NCBI GenBank assembly: GCA_031550525.1
Contig: JAVBON010000002.1
Span: forward strand, 124,001 to 188,000
Length of the DNA: 64,000 bases
Direction of reading: 5' to 3'
DNA from: WRHT01 sp031550525
GTDB taxonomy: Bacteria; Desulfobacterota; Desulfovibrionia; Desulfovibrionales; Desulfovibrionaceae
Shown in pieces: positions 44,337 to 52,522 of the stretch. Position 1 is the first letter of the stretch, and the number at the start of each line of letters is the position of its first letter. Both the position numbers and the translations under genes were made by a program. The notes below the pieces were generated by a model that did no database searches, was not told the DNA's origin, and worked only from the letters and a program-made list of their open reading frames with translations.

Positions 44337-45461
44337 TTACCTGCGCCCGGAGTTCCTTCCTCTGCCCTTGTCATGGGCCGCAGCCTTACCAAATTTTCCC
44401 TTACCCCGCCCGCCATGCTCGCCAACAACAGTGGGCGAGCTCGGCAGAGTGAATTTTTTATCCGTGCGCTCAGCCACGCGCAGTTTGGCGCTTCTGGCCC
44501 GCGGGTTGGCCGCGCTTTCGGCCTCGGAGGGCGTAAGGGCCTTTTTGGTCACCAGCGTCAGCGCCGCTTCATGCCCGCATACGCAGCGCATTACCTGCGG
44601 GGGGCACAGGCAGCCGGTGGCGGCTGTTTTGAAAAAATGCTTAACAATTCTGTCTTCAAGCGAATGAAAGCTTATTACCGCCACGCGCCCGCCGGGCTTA
44701 AGGCGCGGCACCACGCGCTCCAAAAAGGTTGTCAGTTCGTCCAGCTCGCCGTTAACAGCCAGCCGCAGGGCCTGGAAGGTGCGGGTGGCCGGGTGGTTGC
44801 GCGCCGTGGCCCGCCATTTGGCCGGATAGGCCATCTCCACTATGTGCGCCAGTTCAAGGGTGGTTTCTATGGGCTTTCTGGCTCTGGCGTCATCTATGGC
44901 TCTGGCTATACGTCCGGCCTGCGGCTCCTCGCCCAGCGTTTCTATTATGTTTTTAAGCTCTTCTACCCGCGCGCGGTTAACCAGAGTGGCGGCGTTTTCA
45001 CCCGCATTCGCATTCATGCGCATATCCAGCGGGCCGTCTTGCATAAAGCTGAAGCCGCGTTCCGGAGTATCTATCTGCAGGGATGAAACCCCCAAATCCA
45101 CCAGGGCGCCGTCTATAAAATCCCAACCCAGATTATCAAGCTCAACTTCAAAATCGGCAAAGGCGCACTGGGCAAAATGAGCGGCGGAACCAAACCGCGC
45201 CAGCCTCTTTTGGGCCAGCTCAAGGGCCCCGGCATCTTTATCCAGCCCCAAAAGCTCCGCCCCGCTACCCTGCAGCGCCCCTGCCTTAAGCAGTACATGC
45301 AGGGCATGGCCGCCCAGGCCCAGAGTTCCATCCAGATAACGCCCGCCCGCTCCTGTCACCAGGTGCTCAAGCACTTCATCAAGCATTACGGATATATGCC
45401 GGGCCGCTATGGCTTCCAGTTCTTCATCCGTCGGCCCGGCGGCGTGGTTTGCATCCATCAT
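44337..45461 (-). CDS. rsmH: 16S rRNA m4C1402 methyltransferase RsmH
   Basis: A 374-residue SAM-dependent methyltransferase. HISVMLDEVLEHL, YLDGTLGLGGHALHVL (SAM motif I), GALVDLGVSSLQIDTPERGFSFMQDGPLDMRM and VISFHSLEDRIVKHFF are diagnostic. The C terminus has an unusual basic, Gly/Arg-rich extension ending GRGRNSGRR. It begins 6 bp after mraZ. Confidence 0.97.
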   Translation of the reverse strand: MMDANHAAGPTDEELEAIAARHISVMLDEVLEHLVTGAGGRYLDGTLGLGGHALHVLLKAGALQGSGAELLGLDKDAGALELAQKRLARFGSAAHFAQCAFADFEVELDNLGWDFIDGALVDLGVSSLQIDTPERGFSFMQDGPLDMRMNANAGENAATLVNRARVEELKNIIETLGEEPQAGRIARAIDDARARKPIETTLELAHIVEMAYPAKWRATARNHPATRTFQALRLAVNGELDELTTFLERVVPRLKPGGRVAVISFHSLEDRIVKHFFKTAATGCLCPPQVMRCVCGHEAALTLVTKKALTPSEAESAANPRARSAKLRVAERTDKKFTLPSSPTVVGEHGGRGKGKFGKAAAHDKGRGRNSGRR

Positions 45462-45467
45462 GGCGGA

Positions 45468-45914
45468 CTAAAAAATAAAGTTGAGGCTGTCTTGCAGTTC
45501 TTCCGACACGTCGTCGAAATCGCCGCTGATAACCGTGTTAAGCCGCTCTGGCTGCCAAAGCTCAAAACGCGCGCCCTGCCCCATCAAAATAGCTTCCGGG
45601 CCTATGCCGGCGTAATCGAGCTGCACTTTTGAAAGGCGTATGCGCCCTTGGGCGTCGGCGGACATTTCCTCCGCTCCGCCAACCACCAGGCGGCGAAAGT
45701 TACGCACCTGCCGGGAGGGGTTTTTCACATTATTTATGGCTTCTTCAAATTCCAGCCAGTCCGGCAGCGGGAAGCCGACTATGCAGTTATCATAGGTGGT
45801 AAGCACCAGCCGCCCTTCGGACGAGCGCGAGAGCAGAATCTCGCGAAATTCCGGCGGGAGCATCAGACGCCCCTTGGCATCCAGGCTGCGGTTGCTTTTA
45901 CCTCTGAACTTCAT
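45468..45914 (-). CDS. mraZ: Transcriptional regulator MraZ
   Basis: A 148-residue protein with two SpoVT/AbrB-like halves: LDAKGRLMLPPEFRE (about residues 11-25) and SADAQGRIRLSKVQLDYAGIG. MraZ represses the dcw operon by binding repeats in front of its own gene, and such boxes are visible at 45950-45974. It heads the 15-gene division cluster. Confidence 0.96.
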   Translation of the reverse strand: MKFRGKSNRSLDAKGRLMLPPEFREILLSRSSEGRLVLTTYDNCIVGFPLPDWLEFEEAINNVKNPSRQVRNFRRLVVGGAEEMSADAQGRIRLSKVQLDYAGIGPEAILMGQGARFELWQPERLNTVISGDFDDVSEELQDSLNFIF

Positions 45915-45949
45915 TTTATTGGCCGTTTTTCTGTTTTGGAATATTTTTT

Positions 45950-45974
45950 ACCACTATCTACCACTTTTACCCAC
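45950..45974 (-). promoter_or_regulatory. Three MraZ boxes
   Basis: On the minus strand GTGGG-N5-GTGGT-N5-GTGGT, exactly 10 bp apart, which matches known MraZ operators. They overlap or directly follow the -10 region of the presumed mraZ promoter, so binding would block transcription. Confidence 0.85.
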
Positions 45975-46002
45975 ATAAAAACAAATTTCGGCATATTGTC
46001 AA
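45974..46002 (-). promoter_or_regulatory. Presumed mraZ promoter
   Basis: TTGACA (46002-45997 on the minus strand) with TTTATG or TTTTAT 16-17 bases further on. The -35 is perfect and the -10 is weak. Confidence 0.6.
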
Positions 46003-46010
46003 GCCATAAA

Positions 46011-46043
46011 AACGAAAAAACGGCGGCCTAAAAGGCTTGCCGT
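46011..46043 (-). terminator. Rho-independent terminator just upstream of the mraZ promoter
   Basis: On the minus strand ACGGC-AA-GCCT, TTT loop, AGGC-C-GCCGT, then TTTTTTCGTTTTT. It cannot serve mraZ, so it must end a transcript coming from the feoB side; see the small RNA candidate. Confidence 0.7.
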
Positions 46044-46098
46044 CCGCCAAAGAGCTTGAGTAATTACTTATATGGATGTTATAAATTAATTGTTGAGC
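46013..46098 (-). ncRNA. Candidate small RNA between feoB and mraZ
   Basis: A promoter-like pair on the minus strand (TTGAGT at 46132-46127, 16 bases, CATAAT at 46110-46105) is followed about 60 bases later by the terminator at 46043-46011. The feoB gene has its own terminator upstream (46152-46186), so the transcript would be independent and about 85 nt long. No ORF of note lies inside. Confidence 0.35.
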
Positions 46099-46151
46099 AA
46101 CCTAATTATGTTCGACTGCTACAACAACTCAAGTTAGGGCATAGCCAATAA

Positions 46152-46186
46152 ACAACGGCCTGCGAGAATATTCCGCAGGCCGTTGT
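46152..46186 (-). terminator. Rho-independent terminator after feoB
   Basis: 13-bp stem ACAACGGCCTGCG/CGCAGGCCGTTGT; on the minus strand it is followed by TTATTGG. It lies 138 bp after the feoB stop. Confidence 0.7.
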
Positions 46187-46324
46187 AATTACGCCGTCCG
46201 GGTACGATCCAGCCTTACGCGCAGGGAGCAACAGTCATCCTATGCACCTGATCGGCGCATCATGTATAGCGCACTCCTCATAAGCCATAAGCGTTTATTG
46301 TCATGTGTTCCAGTTTTCAGCATT

Positions 46325-47542
46325 CTACAAAAAACGCGTAATCTGAAAGGCCAGAATACCCATAATAAACGCAAGCAATGCGGTGTACCCCACAATAAAG
46401 CCCACAACCTTCAACGACCTTGTTTCGTTAAACATCATCCCGATTGTGGCGATGCAGGGTATGAACAGACTTTGGGCGCACATGAAAGCTATCGCGCCGC
46501 CCTGGCTTATGCCAGCGCGCAGCACCGTTGGGAGATCTCCTGGCCCGGCGTTGTAAACCACGCTCATCGTAGCCATTACGGCCTCTTTGCTTATTGATGA
46601 CGCCAAAAGAGAAGTAAGCAGCTTCCAATCCATGCCCATAAGCTCGCCCAACGGCTGGGCCAAGTGGCCGAATTTGCCGAGCAGGCTTGTTTCAATGCTT
46701 CCGCCGGGGTAATGCGATATGACCCAAACAAGAACGGTAAAACTTACAATGACAGTGGCCGCCTTTTTTATGAAGGCCAAAATGCTGCGGTATACTTGCC
46801 TACATATGGTTCTGAAATTGGGCCGGTGATAATGCGGTAACTCCAGCAAAAGGCCGGGCAACGTATCGTTATTGGGTGCGAAACGGTTGAAAATGAGGCT
46901 GCAAACACCCAAAAGCAGGGCATTCATGCTCAGAAGCCCGATAATAACCATAACCGCCGCCGCCGGAGCAAAAAACCAGGAAGCGAGGGTTACAAGCACA
47001 ATAATTTTAGCGGCGCACGGCACGAGCGGAATTAAAAGCAGGGTAAGAAATCTCTGTCGGGCGTCATCCATGGTTCTAAGCCCTATTACTCCGGTTATGT
47101 TGCAGGGCAGAGAAAACAACAAGGGCACGAAAGCCCTGCCGTTAAGCCCTATACGGCGCATGCACCTGTCCATGAGCAAGGCGGCCCTGGCCATGTAGCC
47201 TACGTCTTCCAGCAGTGCAAAGACGGCATAAAAGATGATTATAAAAGGCAGCATGGACAATACGGCCCCAAAGCCCTTCCAGGTGCCGGTAACAAGGGAG
47301 GCCAGCAGCGGGAGAGAACTTGGCATTAGGGCGCTTATAGACGGCTCCAGCCATTTGAAAAATTGCCCGGTTGCCATAGCGAGCGGAAACCCCAAAAGGA
47401 AACCGGCGATAATCGCGGCAAGAAGTATGGCGGCCATTGCAATCATTCCCCATACAGGGTGCAAAAACCATTTGTCGGTCGCGCGGGTTGAATTTTTTCT
47501 GTTCAGATACTCAGCGCTGCCGTAACCGCAACAATTTTCCAG
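46325..47542 (-). pseudogene. feoB: C-terminal membrane part of FeoB, beyond an in-frame amber codon
   Basis: Reading through the TAG at 47545-47543 stays in frame and gives LENCCGYGSAEYLNRKNSTRATDKWFLHPVWG and the complete FeoB membrane domain: two Gate motifs (LPFIIIFYAVFALLEDVGYMARAALLMDR, SISKEAVMATMSVVY) and FeoB core LFSLPCNITGVIGLR. The cysteine in SLPCN is the conserved one. An internal start (TTG at 47464) exists but has no ribosome binding site. So either the gene is disrupted, the codon is read through, or it is a sequencing error. Confidence 0.75.
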
Positions 47543-48322
47543 CTAGGCAAACTTGGCTTGCTGCAACAACAGCGGCGTTTCAGCTTGAAATGAAGGGTAA
47601 GGCTCGCCCTGCGCCTCGCAAGCGGCCCGCAACGCCTCCCGGCTGGGCGCGTCTCCTTCGAAGGCCTTCCAGACTGTTGCCTCGCTCTGGCGGGTATTTT
47701 GCGAATGCTGCTGCAATAATGACACAGCCAGGCTCATTTCCGCCCGCAGTCTTTCCGGCAAACAGTCAGTAATCTCACGCGCGGGAAAACGCGGAGCTGG
47801 CGTATTGCCTACTGCATCCGACACCGCGCGGCGCAACGCCTCACGCCCTGATTTTTGGGTGGCGCTTACTAAAACCACCGGTACCCCGAGGCGTTTTTCC
47901 AGAACAAGCGGGTCCGGAGACAAGCCGTTTCCGGCCGCCACATCGGCCATATTCAGCGCTATCAGCAGCGGGTTACCCAGCAGCATGGCATCCAGAGCAT
48001 AGGCAAGGGTTCTTTCCGGGCTGCAGGCGCTGGCCACTACCACTGTCAAATCCGGCGCGTTGTCACGTAAAAAGTTGACGGCAATCCGCTCGTCTTCGGA
48101 AGCGGAGGCATCTGGGCGCAAGGAGTAAGACCCCGGAAGGTCTATGACCGTATACCCCCCCTGCTCTTCAGGGGCACGGCCGATCCGCTTTTCAACAGTT
48201 TTACCGGCCCAGTTTCCCACATCCTGATAAAGCCCTGTCAAAGCTGTAAAAACCGTAGATTTACCCGTATTTGGCTGACCGGCGATAACGACGTTTAAAG
48301 AGCTGATATCACCGGCGCTCAT
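47543..48322 (-). CDS. feoB: N-terminal G-domain part of ferrous iron transporter FeoB
   Basis: 259 residues up to the amber codon. G1 is GQPNTGKS (about residues 15-22), G3 is DLPGSYSL, G4 is NMAD and G5 is VSATQKSG; helical GDI-type segment follows to QQAKFA. With the downstream part the protein would be about 665 residues, normal for FeoB. The start overlaps the feoA stop (ATGA). FeoB imports Fe2+ in anoxic conditions. Confidence 0.85.
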   Translation of the reverse strand: MSAGDISSLNVVIAGQPNTGKSTVFTALTGLYQDVGNWAGKTVEKRIGRAPEEQGGYTVIDLPGSYSLRPDASASEDERIAVNFLRDNAPDLTVVVASACSPERTLAYALDAMLLGNPLLIALNMADVAAGNGLSPDPLVLEKRLGVPVVLVSATQKSGREALRRAVSDAVGNTPAPRFPAREITDCLPERLRAEMSLAVSLLQQHSQNTRQSEATVWKAFEGDAPSREALRAACEAQGEPYPSFQAETPLLLQQAKFA

Positions 48323-48549
48323 AAGTCACGCTCCGTGCAAGATACGGATACCGCGTCCGCCAGTTCGCGGGAAAGAGCAATAAAACTGCCGCGCAGCTCC
48401 ACCACCATGGAGCTTTTTCCGTGGCGCAACACCTGTATGATACAACCGGGCAGAAGACCGAAAGCCGCAAGCCTGTAACCGGAGGCGGCCGGGCATGATA
48501 CAGAGGTAACCACGCATCTTGCGGGCGTGGTTATGGAAAAAAGAGTCAT
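48319..48549 (-). CDS. feoA: Ferrous iron transport protein FeoA
   Basis: A 76-residue SH3-like protein (CPAASGYRLAAFGLLPGCIIQVLRHGKSSMVVELRGSFIALSRELADAVSV) typical of FeoA, which supports FeoB. Its stop overlaps the feoB start. It lies 150 bp after the AraC regulator gene on the same strand, with no terminator seen between. Confidence 0.92.
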   Translation of the reverse strand: MTLFSITTPARCVVTSVSCPAASGYRLAAFGLLPGCIIQVLRHGKSSMVVELRGSFIALSRELADAVSVSCTERDL

Positions 48550-48699
48550 ATGGTATTCCCCTTATTGAGTTTGGCGTAAGGGTAACGCGCTGGAAAAAAG
48601 GCGGCTAACGGAATAGGCTAATTTTTTGTTGTAAAAGGACAGTATTCGTCAAGACCCCCAGCGAGCAAGCATCACATGCCCTATCGCCGCCGGCATCCC

Positions 48700-49632
48700 T
48701 CAGGCGGCATTGCTGACGGGTAAAGTGGCGAAGCTCACACTATACTTGCAGGCGTCCTTAGGCAGCACACCGAAGGCCTCTTTAAATATTCTGCTGAAAT
48801 GCCCGAGAGAATTGTAGCCCACGCTCAAGGCCGCCTCCGTAACATTCATTTTTCCGGATTCAATCATTCTTTTGGCGTACTCAAGCTTGGCCTGGCGGAT
48901 GAAGTCGTGAATAGTGGCGCCGAAACGGCATTTAAAAGACGCCTTCAGTTTGCTGGGGCTAAGCCCGGCTAACCGCGCAAGCTCCGTAATTGTCATGTTT
49001 ACTTCCAGATCGGCCAATATAATCTCGCGGACATTGTTGAGTTTTATCGTGTCATCCCGCGAGATGCGCATGTTACGGTTCTCGCCGCTCAAAGGGTTGG
49101 CAAGCAAGTGATGCAGCAACTCCAGTGTTTTGGCTTCGAGCAGGAGGTTCTGCCAAGAGTCGCTCCACAGTGTGGTGTATATGGCAGTTGCCAACGAAAG
49201 GGCATTCGCGCTCGTGCTGTGAAACTGGGCCATCCGGCATGCCCTGCCCTCGGCCAGCGCCAGAACGTCTTTTCTTGCATGCAAGGAGCCTCCCACATAC
49301 CAGGCAAGGCTCTCCAGCGGTATGGCTATGCCTATTCCCTGGCAGGCAACTCCGGGCTCAAAGCGGCTTTGCCAGAAGAGCCCCGGCATATGCACCATGC
49401 CTACACTGCCTGTAACCACCACCGGCGATTGCCCTGGCATCGAAATGCCCCACCGCCCGCGCAGGCAAAGGCCAATTTCCAAAAGCCCGTCTGGCTGTGT
49501 AAAAGAACAAACGGCAGGACGGCTTTCCCCATGCGCAAGCTGAAACCGCGTAATTGAAAATGCGCGGAAGTCTTTTGTTTCATAACACGCCATTTTATCC
49601 AAATTTGCACAGGCCATACGTTTTCCGATCAT
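48700..49632 (-). CDS. AraC-family regulator (PchR-like)
   Basis: A 310-residue regulator. The C-terminal 100 residues carry two helix-turn-helix units (MTITELARLAGLSPSKLKASFKCRFG and VTEAALSVGYNSLGHFSRIFKEAFGVLP). The N-terminal half is a ligand-sensing domain of the type seen in siderophore regulators such as PchR. It is divergent from a TonB-dependent receptor and upstream of feoAB on the same strand, so it probably controls the receptor in response to its ligand. The start may be at 49632 or the ATG at 49614. Confidence 0.85.
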   Translation of the reverse strand: MIGKRMACANLDKMACYETKDFRAFSITRFQLAHGESRPAVCSFTQPDGLLEIGLCLRGRWGISMPGQSPVVVTGSVGMVHMPGLFWQSRFEPGVACQGIGIAIPLESLAWYVGGSLHARKDVLALAEGRACRMAQFHSTSANALSLATAIYTTLWSDSWQNLLLEAKTLELLHHLLANPLSGENRNMRISRDDTIKLNNVREIILADLEVNMTITELARLAGLSPSKLKASFKCRFGATIHDFIRQAKLEYAKRMIESGKMNVTEAALSVGYNSLGHFSRIFKEAFGVLPKDACKYSVSFATLPVSNAA

Positions 49633-49859
49633 TCATATTTGGCTCTTTAACCATAATTATATTATTAAAAATGAAAATCATTGTCAACAAAGAACACTCC
49701 GGCTTTTATCCCTTCCCTGCCTGCATTTTGTGAAACAAGTTTGAACAATTGTCTCTTTTGAACAAATAAATGACCAAATCCGGCAGCGCATGGCCGGGCC
49801 CTATTATAATGCTGTTCTCACTCAGATATCTACTCCACAGCACATTTAAGGAGAAAAGC
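49633..49859. other. Divergent regulatory region with Fur-box-like site
   Basis: The 227-bp spacer between the AraC gene and the receptor gene is AT-rich near the middle. The only site I can support is the Fur-like sequence at 49667-49685. Confidence 0.6.
49667..49685. promoter_or_regulatory. Fur-box-like site
   Basis: AAAAATGAAAATCATTGTC matches the 19-bp Fur consensus (GATAATGATAATCATTATC) at 15 of 19 positions by eye. It lies between a regulator and an iron-type receptor next to feoAB. Confidence 0.6.
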
Positions 49860-51986
49860 ATGAATAGCCTAAAATTCAAGCCGGTGTTAGCCGGGTTGGC
49901 AATGTACGGTTTTATGTTCGCCGGGGCCGCCGTTGCAAACGCGGCGGAAGAGCTGGAGCAGCCCCTATACCAATTGGCGCCAGTTAAGGTTAGCGCCGAA
50001 AAACGCGAGGAAGACCCGCAAAAGGTGCCTCTGAGCGTAACAGCCATTACCGAGCAGGAAATTGACGATGCGGGAATAAACACTGTTGAGGAAGCCGTAA
50101 GTTATGTGCCCAACGTTCATTTTATAGATTTCGGCGCTGCCTTTGAGCAGAAAATTTTTATGCGGGGCATAGGATCCACCCACAACGCCCCTGCTGTTAA
50201 CTTCAATATCGACGGAGTGACGCAGTTAAGAAGCGAATCTCTGGACAGATCCCTTTATGACGTGGACTCAATTGAAGTGCTGCGCGGGCCGCAGGGAACT
50301 CTCTACGGGCGCAACAGTATGGCCGGGGTGATAAACGTTATCACCAGAAAGCCGGACAACGATCTGCGCGGCAAATTGAGCGCGGATATCGGCAACTACG
50401 ATTACCAGCGATACATGGGCTCAATAAGCGGCCCGACGGTAAAAGATCACCTCTTCATCGGGCTGGCAGGCTCCTATGCTTACCGCGACGGTTTTACCCA
50501 AAATACTTACAATGGCAGCGATGTGGACTGGATGGAGTCCTCGGACGGGCGGCTGAGCCTACGGTGGGCGCCCGGCAACAATTTTGAAGCCAACCTCACG
50601 CTATTTGCCGAAAAAGACACCCACGGCGGTACGGCGCTGCAACTATTGGAGCGGGTAAAGGAAAACCCGCATGAAACCGCCTTTGACCATAAGGGAGATT
50701 CCAGCCGCGAGGTGGCGGGCGGCGCGCTGAATCTGGAATGGCTTATCGGCAGGGGCACCCTGACGAGCATAAGCGCGGTGCAAAGCATGAGCCTTAAATC
50801 GGACAGCGATTATGACTACAGCACGCTTGATATGAACACCTTCGACCACGACAGTGACAACTGGCAGTATTCGCAAGAACTCCGCTACTCCCACGGCAAA
50901 GAAAATGATAAAATAAAGTGGACCGCCGGAGTATACGGCTGGGGCAGCAATGAGAGCGACAAATCCATTACTGAAACAGGCCTGGACATGCCCCCGGCAT
51001 GGGGAGACCCCGGCGATGAAAATACCAGTGATACCGATTTGGACGCATACGGCTTTGCCGCCTTCGGGCAAAGCACGGTGACCTTTTTTGACAGGCTTGA
51101 CTTAACCGCGGGCATACGTTGGGAGTGGGAGAGAAATAAAGGCGTGTTTGATGATTATACGGATTTTGCTGTAAGCGGCACAAGAGTGCAAAACGTTGAC
51201 TCCAGCGCCACCCAAATAAACCACGAATGGTTGCCCAAATTCAGTGTGGCGTACCGCTTTACTGACGACGTTATGACATATGGCACGGTTGCATGGGGGT
51301 ATCGTTCCGGCGGGTTCAACTTTATGTATGACCCCAACGACCTGAGCAGCCTCAAATTTGCTCCGGAAAAATCCATAAACTACGAAATCGGCGTAAAAAC
51401 AAAGTGGTTGAACAACAGACTGTTCGCCAACCTTGCGGCCTATTATGTTAAAATCGACGACATGCAGGTCTCGGTGAGCATTCCCGGAAAAATGACCTTG
51501 ATGGTGGATAATGCAGGCAAAGCAACATCCAGAGGAGTTGAGCTGGAACTTGGGGCAAGGCCCTTTGCCGGTTTTGACGTAAACGCCTCCTTCGGCTTTG
51601 TGGACATGGAATATGACGAATACGAAGACTCCGCAAACGGCGCCGACTACTCTGGCAAGATCCCCACATATGCGCCGCGTTATACCTATAGCTTGTCGGC
51701 ACAATACAGGCGCCCCCTCGGCCGTGAATATACCTTTTTTATACGCGGCGAGCTTCAAGGCCTGGGCAAACAATACTGGGACAGAAACAACGACGTAAGC
51801 GAGGGCGCTTACAATATTGTAAACGCACGCGCGGGCATAGAATCCGAACACCTCGATGCGTATTTGTGGGCGAAAAACCTGTTGGACGAAGACTACCGGA
51901 AGATCGCCTACCACACCGGCATGGGCACCTATGCGCAGACTGGAGACCCTTTCACATTCGGGCTGAACGCCGTTGTAAAATTTTAG
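49860..51986 (+). CDS. TonB-dependent receptor (iron-complex type)
   Basis: A 708-residue outer-membrane receptor with a signal peptide (cleavage near VANA at about residue 28), a plug domain (KREEDPQKVPLSVTAITEQEI..., FMRGIGSTHNAPAVNFNIDGV, VLRGPQGTLYGRNSMAGVINVITRKP) and a 22-strand barrel ending in LNAVVKF with a terminal Phe. The plug sequence belongs to the FyuA/pesticin and general siderophore-receptor group. AAGGAG sits 7 bp before the chosen ATG; the frame extends to 49770. It is divergent from the AraC regulator. Confidence 0.93.
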   Translation: MNSLKFKPVLAGLAMYGFMFAGAAVANAAEELEQPLYQLAPVKVSAEKREEDPQKVPLSVTAITEQEIDDAGINTVEEAVSYVPNVHFIDFGAAFEQKIFMRGIGSTHNAPAVNFNIDGVTQLRSESLDRSLYDVDSIEVLRGPQGTLYGRNSMAGVINVITRKPDNDLRGKLSADIGNYDYQRYMGSISGPTVKDHLFIGLAGSYAYRDGFTQNTYNGSDVDWMESSDGRLSLRWAPGNNFEANLTLFAEKDTHGGTALQLLERVKENPHETAFDHKGDSSREVAGGALNLEWLIGRGTLTSISAVQSMSLKSDSDYDYSTLDMNTFDHDSDNWQYSQELRYSHGKENDKIKWTAGVYGWGSNESDKSITETGLDMPPAWGDPGDENTSDTDLDAYGFAAFGQSTVTFFDRLDLTAGIRWEWERNKGVFDDYTDFAVSGTRVQNVDSSATQINHEWLPKFSVAYRFTDDVMTYGTVAWGYRSGGFNFMYDPNDLSSLKFAPEKSINYEIGVKTKWLNNRLFANLAAYYVKIDDMQVSVSIPGKMTLMVDNAGKATSRGVELELGARPFAGFDVNASFGFVDMEYDEYEDSANGADYSGKIPTYAPRYTYSLSAQYRRPLGREYTFFIRGELQGLGKQYWDRNNDVSEGAYNIVNARAGIESEHLDAYLWAKNLLDEDYRKIAYHTGMGTYAQTGDPFTFGLNAVVKF

Positions 51987-52356
51987 TATGGCCTGCCGCA
52001 TTTGACGCTGGCGGAGTCTCCTTCAATAAGCTGTATAATATTACGCGAAAGTAGACCGCGAAGTTTTAATTCGTACGGTTGCAGGCCGTTGCGCAAAGCA
52101 GCGGCCTATTTTTGCATAGCTAATGCGCCATCAAATAAAAAACTTTGCACTGAAGCGCGCAATAGCAGGATACCCATGCCGTAACAACCTGCAAGCCATG
52201 GCAAAAAAATCACGGCAAATATGCGTCGGCTTCATTACAGGCTTGACTTTTGCCCTGGCTCAGGGCAAAACGCCCGAATAGAATGCTCTCTCGCCCAACC
52301 CCAAGGGCCGGACAGCGTGGCCGCAAGGTCATGGCCGGGTAAACCTCCCTGCCCCA
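51987..52356. other. 370-bp spacer before tRNA-Thr
   Basis: Contains the receptor terminator (52083-52112) and a perfect hairpin at 52248-52270 (TTTTGCCCTG, GCT, CAGGGCAAAA) of unknown role, perhaps linked to the tRNA promoter. No ORF seen. Confidence 0.5.
52083..52112 (+). terminator. Terminator after the TonB-dependent receptor
   Basis: AGGCCG...CGGCCT hairpin (inner TGC/GCA) followed by ATTTTTG, 96 bp after the stop codon. Confidence 0.7.
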
Positions 52357-52432
52357 GCCGGAGTAACTCAGTTGGTAGAGTAGCTGATTCGTAATCAGCA
52401 AGTCGTGAGTTCAAGTCTCATCTCCGGCTCCA
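52357..52432 (+). tRNA. tRNA-Thr (anticodon CGT)
   Basis: 76 bases with encoded CCA. Acceptor stem GCCGGAG/CTCCGGC, D-arm ACTC-AGTTGGTA-GAGT, anticodon arm CTGAT-TCGTAA-TCAG with anticodon CGT, T-arm GTGAG-TTCAAGT-CTCAT. It reads ACG codons. No integrase or attachment repeat follows it. Confidence 0.95.
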
Positions 52433-52443
52433 TTTTTACGATA

Positions 52444-52481
52444 AAACAAGGGATTCAGGCGTTACCCTGAGTCCCTTGTTT
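52444..52481 (+). terminator. Terminator after tRNA-Thr
   Basis: AAACAAGGGATTCAGG, loop CGTTA, then CCCTGAGTCCCTTGTTT: a long, nearly perfect stem starting 12 bp after the tRNA. Confidence 0.75.
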
Positions 52482-52522
52482 CATTTGCGCCCAAACACTG
52501 CTGGAATTTACCGGAGACTGGC

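Noticed and set aside
47543..47545. Pyrrolysine insertion at the feoB amber codon
   Set aside because: TAG ends many normal genes in the window (for example at 2885, 13113, 17738, 22207, 51986), and FeoB needs no such residue; pyl genes are not in view. Kept only as an outside possibility.
51102..52001. 299-codon minus-strand ORF opposite the TonB-dependent receptor
   Set aside because: Shadow frame of a clear receptor gene.
52357..52500. Integration site for an island at tRNA-Thr
   Set aside because: No integrase, no repeat of the tRNA 3' end, and the following genes look ordinary.
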